Assembly: GCF_008704425.1 (NCBI RefSeq)
Contig: NZ_CP023696.1
Span: forward strand, 1,412,501 to 1,476,500
DNA: 64,000 nucleotides
Reading direction: 5' to 3'
Source: Streptomyces fradiae ATCC 10745 = DSM 40063
GTDB lineage: Bacteria > Actinomycetota > Actinomycetes > Streptomycetales > Streptomycetaceae
Shown here piece after piece: positions 10,080-19,233 of the stretch; position 1 is the first letter of the stretch; each line of letters begins with the position of its first letter. The notes beneath the pieces are model-generated. The model had not been told where the DNA came from. It made no database searches and saw only the letters and a program-made list of their open reading frames with translations. Both the position numbers and the translations under genes were made by a program.

Positions 10080-11263
10080 AGATCGACCTTACGGACACCA
10101 CCTCCAGCAAGATCAACAAGTCGCTGGTCCTCGGGCGGCGCGCCATCGGCACCCCGGCCGTGGGCATGGTGCTGACCCTGGTCATCGTCACCGACGAGGA
10201 GAACGCGTACGACGCGCTCAAGGCCGCCAACGAGGCGTCCCGCGAGCACCCGTCCCGCAAGCTCGTCGTCATCAAGCGGGTATCCCGCTCGCCGCGCGAC
10301 CGGGCGAAGGCGCGGCTGGACGCCGAGGTGCGGGTCGGTGCCGACGCCGGTACCGGCGAAACGGTCATCCTGCGGCTGCGGGGCGAGGTCATCGACCACG
10401 CCCAGTCGGTGGTGCTGCCGCTGCTGCTGCCCGACGCGCCGGTGGTGGTCTGGTGGCCGGTCAACGCGCCGACCGACCCGGCCGCCGACCCGCTGGGCGC
10501 CCTCGCCCAGCGCCGGGTGACCGACACCTACAACGCCGAGCACCCGATCCGGGAACTGGCGGATCGCGCCGAGGCGTACACGCCGGGCGACACCGACCTC
10601 GCCTGGACCCGGATCACGCCGTGGCGCTCGATGCTCGCCGCCGCGCTGGACCAGGTCGCCTGCCAGGTGATCTCCGCCGAGGTGGAGGGCGAGGAGTTCA
10701 ACCCGAGCGTGGAGCTGCTGGCCATGTGGCTGGCGGGGCGGCTGGGGGTCACGGTGCGCCGTACCGCCTCCATCGGGCCGGGCCTCACCGCCGTGCGGCT
10801 GGAGACCGACTGCGGGCCCATCGTGCTGGACCGGCCGGACGGGTCGCTCGCGACCCTGTGCGTGCAGGGGCAGCCGGACCGGGCGGTCGCGCTCAAGCGG
10901 CGCGAGACGGCCGAGCTGATCGCGGAGGAGCTGCGGCGGCTGGACCCGGACGACACGTACGCGGCGGCGCTGCGGTACGGGGTGGAGCGGCTGGTCGAGG
11001 GCGGCCCCGCCTCGGACGCGGGAGGCTCGGGGGCGGGCGCCGGATCCGGCGCGGACTCCGGTGCCGGCTCCAGGGCGGACTCCGGTGCTCCGGACCCGGG
11101 CGCTGCGGACTCGGGCGCTCCGGACTCGGGCGCTCCGGACTCGGGCGACGCCGGGACAGGTGCCGCGGACAGTGCCGCGGACGGTGGTTCCGGTGCGGGC
11201 GCCGCCCCGGCGGCGAAGTCCGGCGGGAAGAAGGCCCCGGCGAAGAAGGCGGCGGCCAAGTGA
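10076..11263 (+). CDS. opcA: Glucose-6-phosphate dehydrogenase assembly protein OpcA
   Basis: OpcA is needed for assembly and activity of glucose-6-phosphate dehydrogenase, encoded just upstream. The first ~300 residues are the family domain (KIDLTDTTSSKINKSLV at the N-terminus, LPLLLPDAPVVVWWPVNAP and ITPWRSMLAAALDQ later). The last ~85 residues are unusual: a Gly/Ala/Ser/Asp stretch with repeated DSGAP units (DNA about 11050-11190), ending in a lysine/alanine tail, KSGGKKAPAKKAAAK. The total is 395 residues, longer than I expect for the family. The ATGA overlap with zwf and the GTGA overlap with pgl show tight coupling. Confidence 0.94.
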   Translation: MKIDLTDTTSSKINKSLVLGRRAIGTPAVGMVLTLVIVTDEENAYDALKAANEASREHPSRKLVVIKRVSRSPRDRAKARLDAEVRVGADAGTGETVILRLRGEVIDHAQSVVLPLLLPDAPVVVWWPVNAPTDPAADPLGALAQRRVTDTYNAEHPIRELADRAEAYTPGDTDLAWTRITPWRSMLAAALDQVACQVISAEVEGEEFNPSVELLAMWLAGRLGVTVRRTASIGPGLTAVRLETDCGPIVLDRPDGSLATLCVQGQPDRAVALKRRETAELIAEELRRLDPDDTYAAALRYGVERLVEGGPASDAGGSGAGAGSGADSGAGSRADSGAPDPGAADSGAPDSGAPDSGDAGTGAADSAADGGSGAGAAPAAKSGGKKAPAKKAAAK

Positions 11264-12045
11264 ACGCACCGCAGCTGATCGTCCACCGCGACAAGGAGCT
11301 GATGGCGCAGGCCGCCGCCGCCCGGCTCATCACCCGGATCGTCGACGCGCAGACCGCCCGCGGCACCGCCTCGGTGGTCCTGACCGGCGGGCGCAACGGC
11401 AACGGCCTGCTGGCCGCGCTGCGCACGGCCCCCGCCCGGGACGCGATCGACTGGTCGCGGCTCGACCTGTGGTGGGGCGACGAGCGGTTCCTGCCGGAGG
11501 GCGACCCCGACCGGAACGACACCCAGGCGCGGGAGGCGCTGCTCGACAGCGTGCCGCTGGACCCGGCGCGGGTGCACCCCATGCCGGCCGCGGGCGGCGC
11601 GCACGGTGCGGACGCCGACGCCGCGGCCGCCGCGTACGCGCGCGAGCTGGCCGAGGCGGCCCGCCCGGAGAACCGCGGGCCCGTCCCCCGGTTCGACGTG
11701 CTCATGCTGGGCGTCGGCCCGGACACCCATGTGGCGTCCCTCTTCCCGGAGCACCCGGCCGTCCGGGAGACGGAGCGGACGGTGGTGGGCGTGCACGGCG
11801 CGCCGAAGCCGCCGCCGACCCGGATCTCCCTGACCCTCCCGGCGATCCGGGCGGCGCGCGAGGTGTGGCTGCTGGCGGCGGGCGAGGACAAGGCGCAGGC
11901 CGCCGCCGTCGCCCTGTCCGGCGCCGGCGAGGTGCAGGCCCCGGCGGCGGGCGCGTACGGCACGGCCCGCACGCTCTGGCTGCTCGACGCCGCCGCGGCG
12001 GCCCGGCTGCCACGGGCGCGGCACCCGGAGGACCCCACCGCCTGA
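11260..12045 (+). CDS. pgl: 6-phosphogluconolactonase
   Basis: A 261-residue lactonase that hydrolyses 6-phosphogluconolactone, the product of Zwf. The family motifs are VVLTGGRNGNGLLAAL, DLWWGDERFLPEGDPDRND and MLGVGPDTHVASLFP, in the order expected for the NagB/DevB fold. The GTG start at 11260 overlaps the opcA TGA. It is the last gene of the tkt-tal-zwf-opcA-pgl operon and is followed 30 nt later by a strong hairpin terminator. No 6-phosphogluconate dehydrogenase gene is present in the window, so the pathway is completed elsewhere. Confidence 0.94.
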   Translation: MNAPQLIVHRDKELMAQAAAARLITRIVDAQTARGTASVVLTGGRNGNGLLAALRTAPARDAIDWSRLDLWWGDERFLPEGDPDRNDTQAREALLDSVPLDPARVHPMPAAGGAHGADADAAAAAYARELAEAARPENRGPVPRFDVLMLGVGPDTHVASLFPEHPAVRETERTVVGVHGAPKPPPTRISLTLPAIRAAREVWLLAAGEDKAQAAAVALSGAGEVQAPAAGAYGTARTLWLLDAAAAARLPRARHPEDPTA

Positions 12046-12075
12046 CCGGTCCGCGAGGTCCGGCGGGGAACGACC

Positions 12076-12113
12076 GGAGGCCCGGTCCGCGAGGTGACGC
12101 GGGCCGGGCCTCC
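12076..12113. terminator. Terminator after pgl
   Basis: The arms 12076-12091 and 12098-12113 form a 16-bp stem with one G-U pair and a 6-nt loop. It separates the convergent pgl and the minus-strand gene ending at 12191. Confidence 0.8.
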
Positions 12114-12190
12114 TTCGTCGGGGCCGGGCGCTGCGGGCGGCGGACCGGCGCGGGTCCGCTCCCGCCGCGGCGCGCGCCGGCCGCGGTACC

Positions 12191-13039
12191 TCAGAGCACG
12201 GTCTGGTCGGCGTCCGCGTGCAGCTTGGCGATGGCGGTGCGGCAGGCGCGGACGAAGTCCCAGTACGTCGCCGTGGTGCTGCCGGCCCGCCCGGCGCGGG
12301 TGTTGACGGTGAACATCGCGGCCCGCAGCTCGGTGGTGAGCTCCAGCTGGCCCCCCTTGCCGAGCATGGTGCGGTTGCAGGGATTGGCGGGGTTGACGCC
12401 GGCGAGGTCGCGCACCTCGGGGTCGTTGCCGTCCTTCCAGGCGATGCCCACCCGGTCGAACTCCGCCTTGAGCAGGGTCTTGAACCGCTCGTTGAGCCCG
12501 CCGACCACGACCGCCCGCGGGTCGGCCGTGTGCGCCTGGGCGGCGGTGCAGCCGTGCAGGCTGAGCACGTTGAGGCTGGAGCGGACCATCGACTGGCAGA
12601 CGTGGTCGTCGTTGTTCTTGGCGGTGACGTGCAGCTCCCGGTTGTCGGAGCCGCGCAGCCCCTCGAACATCCAGTAGTCGTGGACGCCGAGCCCGTCGCC
12701 GAGGGGCTGGAGGTCGGCGGGGTGGTAGCCGGCTATGCCGAAGCACAGCTCGGACGTGCCCATCTCGATGCCGCCGCCGTGCATGGCGACGACCGTGGTG
12801 CGGTTGTACGGGTATCTGGCCGAGTAGCTGTGGTCGAGGAACTCGTGCCGCTTGTAGCGGCGGGCGAACTCGGTGCCCTCCTGTCCTGCGAGCGCCCGGT
12901 AGAGGTCGGTGTTGGAGGCGTAGAGGTCGCCCTCGGCGGTGGCGTGGGCCGGCGCCGCGGTCGCGGCGCCGAGCAGCGGCGCGGCGACGGTGGCGGTGGC
13001 GAGAGCGGTCAGGACGGTGCGTCGGCTGGTGTCGGTCAT
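12191..13039 (-). CDS. Tat-exported poly-gamma-glutamate hydrolase family protein
   Basis: A 282-residue protein of the PghP-like family (DUF867), zinc-dependent enzymes first known from phages that cut poly-gamma-glutamate. The N-terminus TSRRTVLTALATATVAA is a twin-arginine signal with a probable cut after AHA (about residue 33). The mature part has HGGGIEMGTSEL, ELHVTAKNNDD, LSLHGCTAAQ, VVGGLNERFK and GGQLELTTELR, which match the order of conserved segments I remember from phage PghP. It lies 56 nt downstream of the PH-domain genes on the same strand. The substrate in a streptomycete is uncertain and could be a glutamyl-linked cell-wall or capsule polymer. Confidence 0.85.
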   Translation of the reverse strand: MTDTSRRTVLTALATATVAAPLLGAATAAPAHATAEGDLYASNTDLYRALAGQEGTEFARRYKRHEFLDHSYSARYPYNRTTVVAMHGGGIEMGTSELCFGIAGYHPADLQPLGDGLGVHDYWMFEGLRGSDNRELHVTAKNNDDHVCQSMVRSSLNVLSLHGCTAAQAHTADPRAVVVGGLNERFKTLLKAEFDRVGIAWKDGNDPEVRDLAGVNPANPCNRTMLGKGGQLELTTELRAAMFTVNTRAGRAGSTTATYWDFVRACRTAIAKLHADADQTVL

Positions 13040-13095
13040 CCGGTCATGATCACCACCAAGGGGCGGAGGTGACCATTCCACCACCGTCGGGCCGC

Positions 13096-15258
13096 TCACT
13101 CCACCGGTTCGACGAACGGCTCCAGCAGGCCGGGGACGGCGGAGGCGGCGAACCGCAGGCCCTCGCCCTGGTCGGCGTCGTGCACGTCGTACGCGCCGTC
13201 GCCCGCCGCCGTGGTCGCGGTGAGCGTGACCAGGCCGGCCCGCCGCTGGGCGTACGACTGCCTGATCGTCCAGCCGATGACGCCGGCGCGCTGGAGGGCG
13301 ACGGTCGACCGGCGCACCGTCCCGGACCGGGCCACCAGGTAGCCGCCGGATATGCCGTGCCCCAGATTGCGGTACGCGTCGAGCGCGAGTGCCACGGCGC
13401 ACGGCACCAGCACCGCGCCGACCGCCCCGGCCGCGTACAGCAGGGCGGTGACCTCCAGGGCGGCTCCCAGCACGGTGAGCACCAGGGCGGGCAGCAGCGC
13501 CGCGCCGACCGCCCAGCGCAGCCGGCGCCCGCGGGCCGCACGGGGGTGCCGGGTGAGCGGCGCGCCGGTGGGCGCGGCGGGCTCCCGCAGGACGCGCGCG
13601 GCGACGTCCTCGGCGACCGCGCGGGGCACGACCGGCAGCAGCGACTTGTGGGTGTCGTGCTTGTCCTCGGCGCCCTGGGTGAGGCCCGTGGCGACGGCGT
13701 CTATCCGCGCGCCGCCGAGCAGCCGCACCCCGAGCGGCTCGACCAGCTCCACCCCGCGCAGCCGCCGCTCCTCGATGGACAGGGACCGGGCGGTCAGCAG
13801 CCCGCGCCGCACCCGGAGCGTGCCGCCCGGCTCGCGCTCCAGCCGGAAGCCCCACCACATCTCGACCCACAGCGCGAGCGCCCCGACCATGCCGACGAGG
13901 AGCGCCGACGCGGCCAGCGTGACGACGATCCACACCACGGGCGTCTCGCGGAACAGCTCCTCCGCCCGGTGGATGACCTCGCCCTGCAGACCGAACCACT
14001 CACTGACCTGCATCACGGCGCCGACCGCCGCGCCGCCGAGGAGCGGGGCGGCGAACGACACCGGCGCGTACCGGATCCAGGCCGGCCGGAACACGGCCAG
14101 CTCGCCGTCACGACGGGGTGCCCCGTCCGGTGAGGGGGCGCGGCGCAGCAGCTCCAGGCGCAGCCGCTCCCCCTCCGCGCGGCGCACGGCGTGCAGCTCC
14201 AGCGTCGACTCCGAGCCCCCGGTGCTCTCGCCCGTCCCTATGCTGACCTTCACCAGGCCGAGGAGGCGCAGCGGGAGAGGGGCCGTCAGGTCGACGCTGC
14301 GGATCCGCTCGCGGGGCAGTGACCTGCGCCGGTCGAGGACGAACAGCCGGGACTGCAGCTCGACCCGCTCGCCACCGACGCGGTAGCGGGTACGCCCGCA
14401 GCGGACGTACTCGAAGGCGATGCCGCACACGACGAGGAGCAGGAACGCGGCGGCGACGAGGAGCGCCGCCGCCACGGCACCGAGCGGGCCGGTCAGCCCG
14501 AGGAACGCCGGTACGGCGGCGCCCACGGCGAACCCGGCTCCGGTCGCCCCGGTCGCCACCGAGGTGCGCCGGTCGAGCCGCCTCCAGCCCTCCCCACCGC
14601 CGTCCTCCGCCCATGCGCCTCCCCGCACACCGGCCCCCGCCGAGGGGACGGCGCCCAAGACGCCGGAACCCTCCGAGGGACCAGGACCCGAGACGCCGGA
14701 ACCGTCCGCAAGACCGGAACCCGCAGCGCCGGGAGCAGCCGACGAGACGGCGCCGGCCGGCGCGACGGCGGCCGCCCGGGGGCCGGGGCCCTGCGCAGGA
14801 CCCGGACCCGCCGACGGGACGGCATGCGAAGGGACTCCCCCAGTGGGACCGGCCCCGGAGGGCGAGCCACCGGCCGGGGAGGCAGGGCCCGGCCCGGCGG
14901 CGGCACCGGAGGCACCGGGGCCCACGCCCGGCCGGCCCGGGGCATCCGGGGCGGGCCCTCCCGGCGCGGGCGCGGCGGACAGTCCGCGCCCTTCCGGGTG
15001 GTCCTCCTCCGGGCCGCTCGCCTCCGGGCCAAGCCCTCCCTCTCTACGCCTCTCCGGCCCGCGCGCGGCGTCCGGCCCGAGCCCGTCCGGCCCGAGCAGC
15101 TCAGGCCCGCGCAACTCAGCCCCGTCCAGCTCGGGCCCGTCCAGCCCGCGAGGTCCCGGCCCGGGCACGGCGCCGCGGCCAGGCCGGTCCCCGCCGCACC
15201 CGTCCGGCGCCCGCTCCTGCCCGTCGAGGCCCGGTACCTCGCCACCGGCGGGGCTCAT
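13096..15258 (-). CDS. PH-domain membrane protein, YdbT-like, with long low-complexity N-terminus
   Basis: A 720-residue protein. The C-terminal ~490 residues are a YdbT-type protein with three bacterial PH (DUF304) repeats between pairs of membrane helices. Each repeat carries a similar core (RYRVGGERVELQSRLFVLDRRRSLPRERIRSVDL; LRVRRGLLTARSLSIEERRLRGVELV). The first ~225 residues are Pro/Gly/Ala/Ser-rich with repeats of the GPELDGAEL kind and no predicted fold. The ATG at 15258 overlaps the stop of the upstream YdbS-like gene (ATGA). The function of this protein pair is not established; in Bacillus ydbS-ydbT are linked to resistance to antimicrobial peptides. Confidence 0.85.
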   Translation of the reverse strand: MSPAGGEVPGLDGQERAPDGCGGDRPGRGAVPGPGPRGLDGPELDGAELRGPELLGPDGLGPDAARGPERRREGGLGPEASGPEEDHPEGRGLSAAPAPGGPAPDAPGRPGVGPGASGAAAGPGPASPAGGSPSGAGPTGGVPSHAVPSAGPGPAQGPGPRAAAVAPAGAVSSAAPGAAGSGLADGSGVSGPGPSEGSGVLGAVPSAGAGVRGGAWAEDGGGEGWRRLDRRTSVATGATGAGFAVGAAVPAFLGLTGPLGAVAAALLVAAAFLLLVVCGIAFEYVRCGRTRYRVGGERVELQSRLFVLDRRRSLPRERIRSVDLTAPLPLRLLGLVKVSIGTGESTGGSESTLELHAVRRAEGERLRLELLRRAPSPDGAPRRDGELAVFRPAWIRYAPVSFAAPLLGGAAVGAVMQVSEWFGLQGEVIHRAEELFRETPVVWIVVTLAASALLVGMVGALALWVEMWWGFRLEREPGGTLRVRRGLLTARSLSIEERRLRGVELVEPLGVRLLGGARIDAVATGLTQGAEDKHDTHKSLLPVVPRAVAEDVAARVLREPAAPTGAPLTRHPRAARGRRLRWAVGAALLPALVLTVLGAALEVTALLYAAGAVGAVLVPCAVALALDAYRNLGHGISGGYLVARSGTVRRSTVALQRAGVIGWTIRQSYAQRRAGLVTLTATTAAGDGAYDVHDADQGEGLRFAASAVPGLLEPFVEPVE

Positions 15259-15755
15259 GTCGCGTCCCCCGGTGTACCGCGGGTGATCAGCGTCAGACGC
15301 TCGGCGAGCTCGGCGGCCAGGCGGTGGTCCAGCCCCGCGATGGTGACCGCGCCCTTGGCGGACGCCGTCGTGACCGTCACCGTGGAGAGCCGGAACGCCT
15401 GCTCCAGCGGCCCCCGCACGGTGTCCACCGTCTGGATGCGCGACATCGGGGCGATCCGCCACTCCTGCCAGAAGAAGCCGGTCCGGACGTAGACCGCCTC
15501 CTCCGTGACCTCCCACCGGTGCACCCGGAACCACCAGCGGGGGAAGAACGCGGCGCAGCCCGCCCCCAGCACGGCCACCGCCACGGCGGCGCCGAGCAGC
15601 CAGGACCGGGCGGGCTCCAGGAACACCCCCAGCACGGCGAGGACGACCGCCGGCACGGCCGCGGTCAGCAGCCACTGCGCGCGCCACCAGGCCACCGCCC
15701 GCTCGTCCAGCGTGTTCCGCGGCGGCCTCAGCCGCACCGCGTTCTCCCCCCGCAT
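15255..15755 (-). CDS. PH-domain membrane protein, YdbS-like
   Basis: A 166-residue protein with two adjacent N-terminal membrane helices (about residues 27-70) followed by one PH/DUF304 domain (RWEVTEEAVYVRTGFFWQEWRIAPMSRIQTVDTV). It starts with ATG only 4 nt after the pgi stop, preceded by GGTGA, and its stop overlaps the start of the YdbT-like gene. The two PH proteins therefore appear to be made together and co-transcribed with pgi. They probably form one membrane complex, which is inference from the ydbS-ydbT pairing seen in many bacteria. Confidence 0.85.
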   Translation of the reverse strand: MRGENAVRLRPPRNTLDERAVAWWRAQWLLTAAVPAVVLAVLGVFLEPARSWLLGAAVAVAVLGAGCAAFFPRWWFRVHRWEVTEEAVYVRTGFFWQEWRIAPMSRIQTVDTVRGPLEQAFRLSTVTVTTASAKGAVTIAGLDHRLAAELAERLTLITRGTPGDAT

Positions 15756-15759
15756 CGGC

Positions 15760-17424
15760 TCACCCCGCCCGCAGCGCTCGGTAGGCGGCGGCCAGCGCGG
15801 CCGTCGACCCGTCGAGGCCCTCGCCGCCGACGCCCTGCGTCAGGACCGGCTCGATCCGCTTGGCGAGGACCTTGCCCAGCTCCACACCCCACTGGTCGAA
15901 GGAGTCGATGTTCCAGACAGCCCCCTGGACGAAGACCTTGTGCTCGTACAGGGCGACGAGCTGGCCCAGGACGGACGGGGTCAGCTCGTCGGCGAGGACC
16001 GTCGTCGTCGGGTGGTTGCCGCGGAAGGTCTTGTGCGGCACCAGCTCCTCCGGTACGCCCTCGGCCCGGACCTCGTCGGAGGTCTTGCCGAAGGCCAGGG
16101 CCTGCGTCTGGGCGAAGAAGTTGGCCATCAGCAGGTCGTGCTGGGCGGCCAGCCGCGGCGGCAGGTCGCCGACGGGCCTGGCGAAGCCGACGAAGTCGGC
16201 CGGGATGAGCTTGGTGCCCTGGTGGATCAGCTGGAAGTAGGCGTGCTGGCCGTTCGTGCCGGGCGTGCCCCAGACGACCGGGCCGGTCTGCCAGTCCACC
16301 GGCTGCCCGTCGCGGTCCACGGACTTGCCGTTGGACTCCATGTCGAGCTGCTGGAGGTACGCGGTGAACTTGGACAGGTAGTGCGAGTACGGCAGCACCG
16401 CGTGCGACTGGGCGTCGAAGAACGCGCCGTACCAGACGCCGAGGAGGCCGAGCAGCAGCGGCGCGTTCTCCTCCGGCGGGGCGGTGCGGAAGTGCTCGTC
16501 CATCAGGTGGAAGCCGTCGAGCATCTCGCGGAACCGGTCCGGGCCGATGGCGATCATCAGGGAGAGGCCGATGGCCGAGTCGTAGGAGTAGCGGCCGCCC
16601 ACCCAGTCCCAGAACTCGAACATGTTGGCCGTGTCGATGCCGAAGTCCCCCACCTTGCCGGCGTTGGTCGACAGGGCCACGAAGTGGCGGGCGACCGCCT
16701 CCTGGCCGGCCTTCAGCTCGCCGAGCAGCCACTCGCGGGCGGAGGAGGCGTTGGTGATGGTCTCGATGGTGGTGAACGTCTTGGAGGCGATGACGAAGAG
16801 GGTCTCCTCGGCGTCCAGGTCGCGGACGGCCTCGTGCAGGTCGGCGCCGTCGACGTTCGAGACGAAACGGAACGTCAGGTCGCGGTGGGTGTAGGCACGC
16901 AGCGCCTCGTAGGCCATCGCGGGGCCGAGGTCGGAGCCGCCGATGCCGATGTTGACGACGTTCCTGATGGGCTTTCCGGTGTGGCCCGTCCAGGCGCCGG
17001 AGCGGACCCGCTCGGCGAAGTCGGCCATCCGGTCGAGCACGGCGTGCACGGCCGGGACCACGTTCTCCCCGTCGACCTCGACGGTGGCGTCCCGCGGCGC
17101 GCGCAGCGCTGTGTGGAGGACGGCGCGGTGCTCCGTCGTGTTGATCTTCTCGCCGCGGAACATGGCGTCCCGCAGCTCCGCGACGCCGGCGGCCTCGGCC
17201 AGCCGGCGCAGCAGTGTCAGGGTCTCGTCCGTGACGAGCTGCTTGGAGTAGTCCAGATACAGGTCGCCGACCCGCAGGGTGTAGTCGGTGCCGCGTGTCG
17301 GCTCGGCGGCGAACAGCTCGCGCAGATGGGTCGTGCCGAACCGCTCGCGGTGCTCCGCCAGGGCGGCCCACTCCGGCATCCGCGTCAGCCTCGGGCGGCT
17401 GCTTTCTGCGTTCATGTTGGACAT
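15760..17424 (-). CDS. pgi: Glucose-6-phosphate isomerase
   Basis: A 554-residue enzyme interconverting glucose-6-phosphate and fructose-6-phosphate. The family signatures are [38 protein letters not shown], the catalytic-loop region [13 protein letters not shown] and [12 protein letters not shown], and [22 protein letters not shown] near the C-terminus. Length is normal for the long bacterial type. Two in-frame ATGs are possible: 17424, with AGAAG at suitable distance, and 17415 (MNAES), which resembles the genus norm. TAGGTT on the minus strand at 17476-17471 could be its -10. It heads an operon with the YdbS/YdbT-like genes. Confidence 0.96.
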   Translation of the reverse strand: MSNMNAESSRPRLTRMPEWAALAEHRERFGTTHLRELFAAEPTRGTDYTLRVGDLYLDYSKQLVTDETLTLLRRLAEAAGVAELRDAMFRGEKINTTEHRAVLHTALRAPRDATVEVDGENVVPAVHAVLDRMADFAERVRSGAWTGHTGKPIRNVVNIGIGGSDLGPAMAYEALRAYTHRDLTFRFVSNVDGADLHEAVRDLDAEETLFVIASKTFTTIETITNASSAREWLLGELKAGQEAVARHFVALSTNAGKVGDFGIDTANMFEFWDWVGGRYSYDSAIGLSLMIAIGPDRFREMLDGFHLMDEHFRTAPPEENAPLLLGLLGVWYGAFFDAQSHAVLPYSHYLSKFTAYLQQLDMESNGKSVDRDGQPVDWQTGPVVWGTPGTNGQHAYFQLIHQGTKLIPADFVGFARPVGDLPPRLAAQHDLLMANFFAQTQALAFGKTSDEVRAEGVPEELVPHKTFRGNHPTTTVLADELTPSVLGQLVALYEHKVFVQGAVWNIDSFDQWGVELGKVLAKRIEPVLTQGVGGEGLDGSTAALAAAYRALRAG

Positions 17425-17501
17425 CAGCCCACTTCTTCTCGTACCTGCCTGCTTGCCCCGCTGCCCCTCCAACCTAATTGATCTGGACCGCTGCCACCGA
17501 C

Positions 17502-17544
17502 CTGTCCACAGGCCGGTGCCGGGCGGGTGACGGGGTTGTCCACA
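17502..17544. promoter_or_regulatory. Pair of DnaA-box-like sites upstream of pgi
   Basis: TTGTCCACA at 17536-17544 is the Streptomyces DnaA-box consensus, and CTGTCCACA at 17502-17510 differs by one base. They are in the same orientation, 34 bp apart, between the pgi start region and the rbpB-type terminator. Binding is inferred, not shown. Confidence 0.5.
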
Positions 17545-17557
17545 GGCGCATGGGAAA

Positions 17558-17600
17558 GGCCCTGCTCGCCGGGACCCGAGGGGGTCTCGCGTGCAGGGCC
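17558..17600 (-). terminator. Terminator after the RbpA-family gene
   Basis: An 8-bp outer stem (GGCCCTGC/GCAGGGCC) encloses a second 8-bp stem with one G-U pair. On the minus strand it is followed by TTT. It lies 28 nt after the stop at 17628. Confidence 0.7.
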
Positions 17601-17627
17601 CTGTGCGGTGCCGCGGGGTGCCAGGTG

Positions 17628-17963
17628 TCAGATCTCGCCGCGCAGTTTGGCCAGTGCCTCGGCGAGGATCGCCTCGCCGTCCGCGTCGCTGCGCCGCTCG
17701 CGGACGTACGCCAGGTGCGTCTTGTACGGCTCGGTGCGGGGCGGGTCCGGCGGGTTGTCCCGGTCCTGGCCCGCCGGGAAGCCGCACCGGGGGCAGTCCC
17801 AGGTGTCCGGGACCTGTGCGTCGCTGGCGAAGCTCGGCTGGGTCTCGTGCCCGTTGGAGCACCAGAAGGAGATGCGGAGCCTGGGTGCGGATTCGCCGCG
17901 CTCCGCCTCCCCCATCGGCCCCGCCCCGACCCGGCTCCCCCGGATCGCGTTGCCACTTGCCAC
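17628..17963 (-). CDS. rbpB: RbpA-family RNA polymerase-binding protein (RbpB paralogue)
   Basis: A 111-residue RbpA-family protein. RbpA binds RNA polymerase with the principal sigma factor and stimulates initiation in actinobacteria. The N-terminal core peptide ([11 protein letters not shown]), a zinc-binding set (C35, H39, C57, C60 in WCSNGHE and DCPRCG) and the C-terminal sigma-interacting helix ([27 protein letters not shown]) are all visible. It is not the closest match to the RbpA I remember from S. coelicolor, so I call it the paralogue RbpB. GTG at 17963 has AGGGAG 8 nt upstream; a GTG at 17972 is also open. Confidence 0.82.
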   Translation of the reverse strand: MASGNAIRGSRVGAGPMGEAERGESAPRLRISFWCSNGHETQPSFASDAQVPDTWDCPRCGFPAGQDRDNPPDPPRTEPYKTHLAYVRERRSDADGEAILAEALAKLRGEI

Positions 17964-18002
17964 GGTCGTCACTCCCTGCGTGATGGTGCTCGAGGATGCC
18001 CC

Positions 18003-18030
18003 AGTCTACGTAAGGCCCAACGCGCGTCCA
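18003..18030 (-). promoter_or_regulatory. Promoter of the RbpA-family gene
   Basis: On the minus strand the -35 TGGACG (18030-18025) and -10 TAGACT (18008-18003) are separated by 16 nt, close to the vegetative consensus. Confidence 0.6.
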
Positions 18031-18045
18031 GTGACGGGAGTTACC

Positions 18046-18065
18046 CCGCCGCGCGGACGCGGCGG
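18046..18065 (-). terminator. Hairpin downstream of secG
   Basis: The 8-bp stem CCGCCGCG/CGCGGCGG with a 4-nt loop lies about 38 nt after the secG stop and before the next promoter. No T-run follows. Confidence 0.5.
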
Positions 18066-18102
18066 CCGTTACGGGGGACGGCCAGGACGCGCAACGGCGC
18101 GG

Positions 18103-18339
18103 TCAGCCGTCGAACTTGATGAGCAGGCCCACCACGACGATGCAGGCGACCCACAGCAGGCCGACGACGACGGTGATGCGGTCGAGGTTCCGCTCGGCGA
18201 CCGAGGAGCCGCCGACGGAGGACTGCATGCCGCCGCCGAACATGTCGGACAGACCGCCGCCCTTCCCCTTGTGCATCAGCACCAGCAGCATCAGCAGCAG
18301 GCTGAACACGATCAGGGCGATCGAGAACCCCATAATCAC
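18103..18339 (-). CDS. secG: Preprotein translocase subunit SecG
   Basis: A 78-residue two-helix membrane protein that joins SecY and SecE in the export channel. Helix 1 is residues 4-22 (FSIALIVFSLLLMLLVLMH), followed by the conserved cytoplasmic loop KGKGGGLSDMFGGGMQSSVGGS, and helix 2 is about residues 57-75. GTG at 18339 is preferred over ATG at 18333 because TAGGGT ends 6 nt before it, the spacing of a leaderless transcript. A terminator at 18383-18420 separates it from the glycolytic genes upstream, so it is probably expressed independently. Confidence 0.93.
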   Translation of the reverse strand: MIMGFSIALIVFSLLLMLLVLMHKGKGGGLSDMFGGGMQSSVGGSSVAERNLDRITVVVGLLWVACIVVVGLLIKFDG

Positions 18340-18345
18340 GGCTGG

Positions 18346-18351
18346 ACCCTA
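18346..18351 (-). promoter_or_regulatory. -10 element, leaderless start of secG
   Basis: TAGGGT on the minus strand is 6 nt from the GTG at 18339. Confidence 0.5.
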
Positions 18352-18382
18352 CTTCCTGGCAATTCTCTGGACTGGATGGACG

Positions 18383-18420
18383 GCGGGGGCCCGGACGCTC
18401 CCAGAGCCCCGGGCCCCCGC
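18383..18420 (-). terminator. Terminator after tpiA
   Basis: The arms 18383-18394 and 18409-18420 are perfectly complementary over 12 bp with a 14-nt loop, 32 nt after the tpiA stop. Confidence 0.78.
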
Positions 18421-18451
18421 AAGGGTACGACGATTCCGCCCTACCGCATAC

Positions 18452-19228
<777 letters not shown>

Positions 19229-19233
19229 GGTGT

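Noticed and set aside
17424..17862. An N-terminal extension of pgi in the same open frame (up to 146 extra residues).
   Set aside because: The extension crosses a terminator and the rbpB-type coding end, has low-complexity composition, and the PGI fold is complete from the ATG at 17424 or 17415.
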